From Hyperoplus lanceolatus (lineage: Eukaryota; Chordata; Actinopteri; Uranoscopiformes; Ammodytidae): DNA of 64,000 bases. Of this stretch, positions 63,824-64,000 are shown in pieces (within the stretch, counting starts at the first letter, position 1; each line of letters starts with the position of its first letter). The stretch covers positions 19,319,501 through 19,383,500 of the forward strand of contig CM049398.1 of assembly GCA_026929865.2 (NCBI GenBank), read 5' to 3'. Below the pieces are notes generated by a model. It saw only the letters and a list, made by a program, of their open reading frames with translations. It did not search any database and was not told the DNA's origin. The translations under genes and the position numbers were made by a program.

Positions 63824-64000
63824 GTATGGAAAAGTGTACAATAAAAAGTCCAGGAAGTGGAGCCTGTACACACTGAAGGAAGAGAAGGACTACCGCCACA
63901 TCATAGACCTCCAGGGTGAAATTTTCCAGGAGAATTTGTCTGGGTTTGGGGGCTTCTGTCGGGTGTCCCTGCACCAACCAACCAGGAGCTGTTGCAGACT
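63824..64000 (+). CDS. partial exon, unidentified, cut by the window end
   Basis: After an acceptor (cttcttatgccag) the plus strand stays open in one frame to the window end: RYGKVYNKKSRKWSLYTLKE, then EKDYRHIIDLQGEIFQENLS. The basic, aromatic-rich start and good codon look suggest a real or recently lost coding exon, perhaps exon C of the family at 61754-62369. However, joining exon B (ends in phase 0) puts exon C in a frame with an early stop, so the frames disagree. I cannot name it. Confidence 0.4.

Overview
The window looks like a stretch of teleost fish nuclear genome, probably from a percomorph-like species. It is AT-rich, has spliced genes with short GT-AG introns, long CA/GT arrays, and DNA transposons of typical fish types (hAT, PIF/Harbinger-like, Tc1, pogo-like). 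There is no bacterial or organellar signal. The gene calls come from reading splice sites and reading frames by eye and comparing with remembered families; no search was run.

Three host genes can be supported, all on the minus strand. (1) cluh (clustered mitochondria homolog) runs from an ATG at 33905 to a stop at 15813 in 27 coding exons. The exon lengths sum to 4191 nt (1396 codons plus stop), and every junction keeps frame. (2) ccdc92b, a CCDC92-family coiled-coil gene, has three coding exons (47652-47520, 41666-41619, 39394-38679) giving 298 codons, again with matching phases. (3) The last coding exon of a TLC-domain gene, best matched to tlcd2, lies at 52838-52431; its upstream exons were not found. 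CLUH and CCDC92B are also neighbours on human 17p13.3, and TLCD2 lies on the same arm, so this is a conserved syntenic block.

Layout: 1-11.9 kb is gene-poor and transposon-rich, with two hAT-type elements carrying target-site duplications, one containing a nested element and a long inverted repeat, plus a 395-bp palindromic MITE. At about 12.0 kb a GC-rich promoter-like segment contains a possible minus-strand first exon of an unidentified gene. 12.4-15.7 kb is plain AT-rich sequence downstream of cluh. 15.7-34 kb is cluh; 34-38.4 kb is intergenic; 38.4-48.5 kb is ccdc92b, whose large introns hold a Harbinger-like element and many microsatellites. 48.5-52.4 kb is intergenic or tlcd2 3' UTR. 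52.8-64 kb is a transposon graveyard (TTAA MITE in LINE debris, pogo-like PHD remnant, scrambled Tc1, internally deleted hAT) with the decayed 5' end of what looks like a multicopy teleost gene family at the right edge.

Nothing here forms a clear new multi-gene system. The points most worth following up are a (TG)10-T3 tract directly upstream of the cluh exon 14 acceptor, a UG-rich strand bias of microsatellites in the two large genes, the nested hAT and inverted-repeat structure at 7.2-10.1 kb, the inverted Tc1 chimera at 60.3-61.0 kb, and the unidentified promoter at 12 kb.
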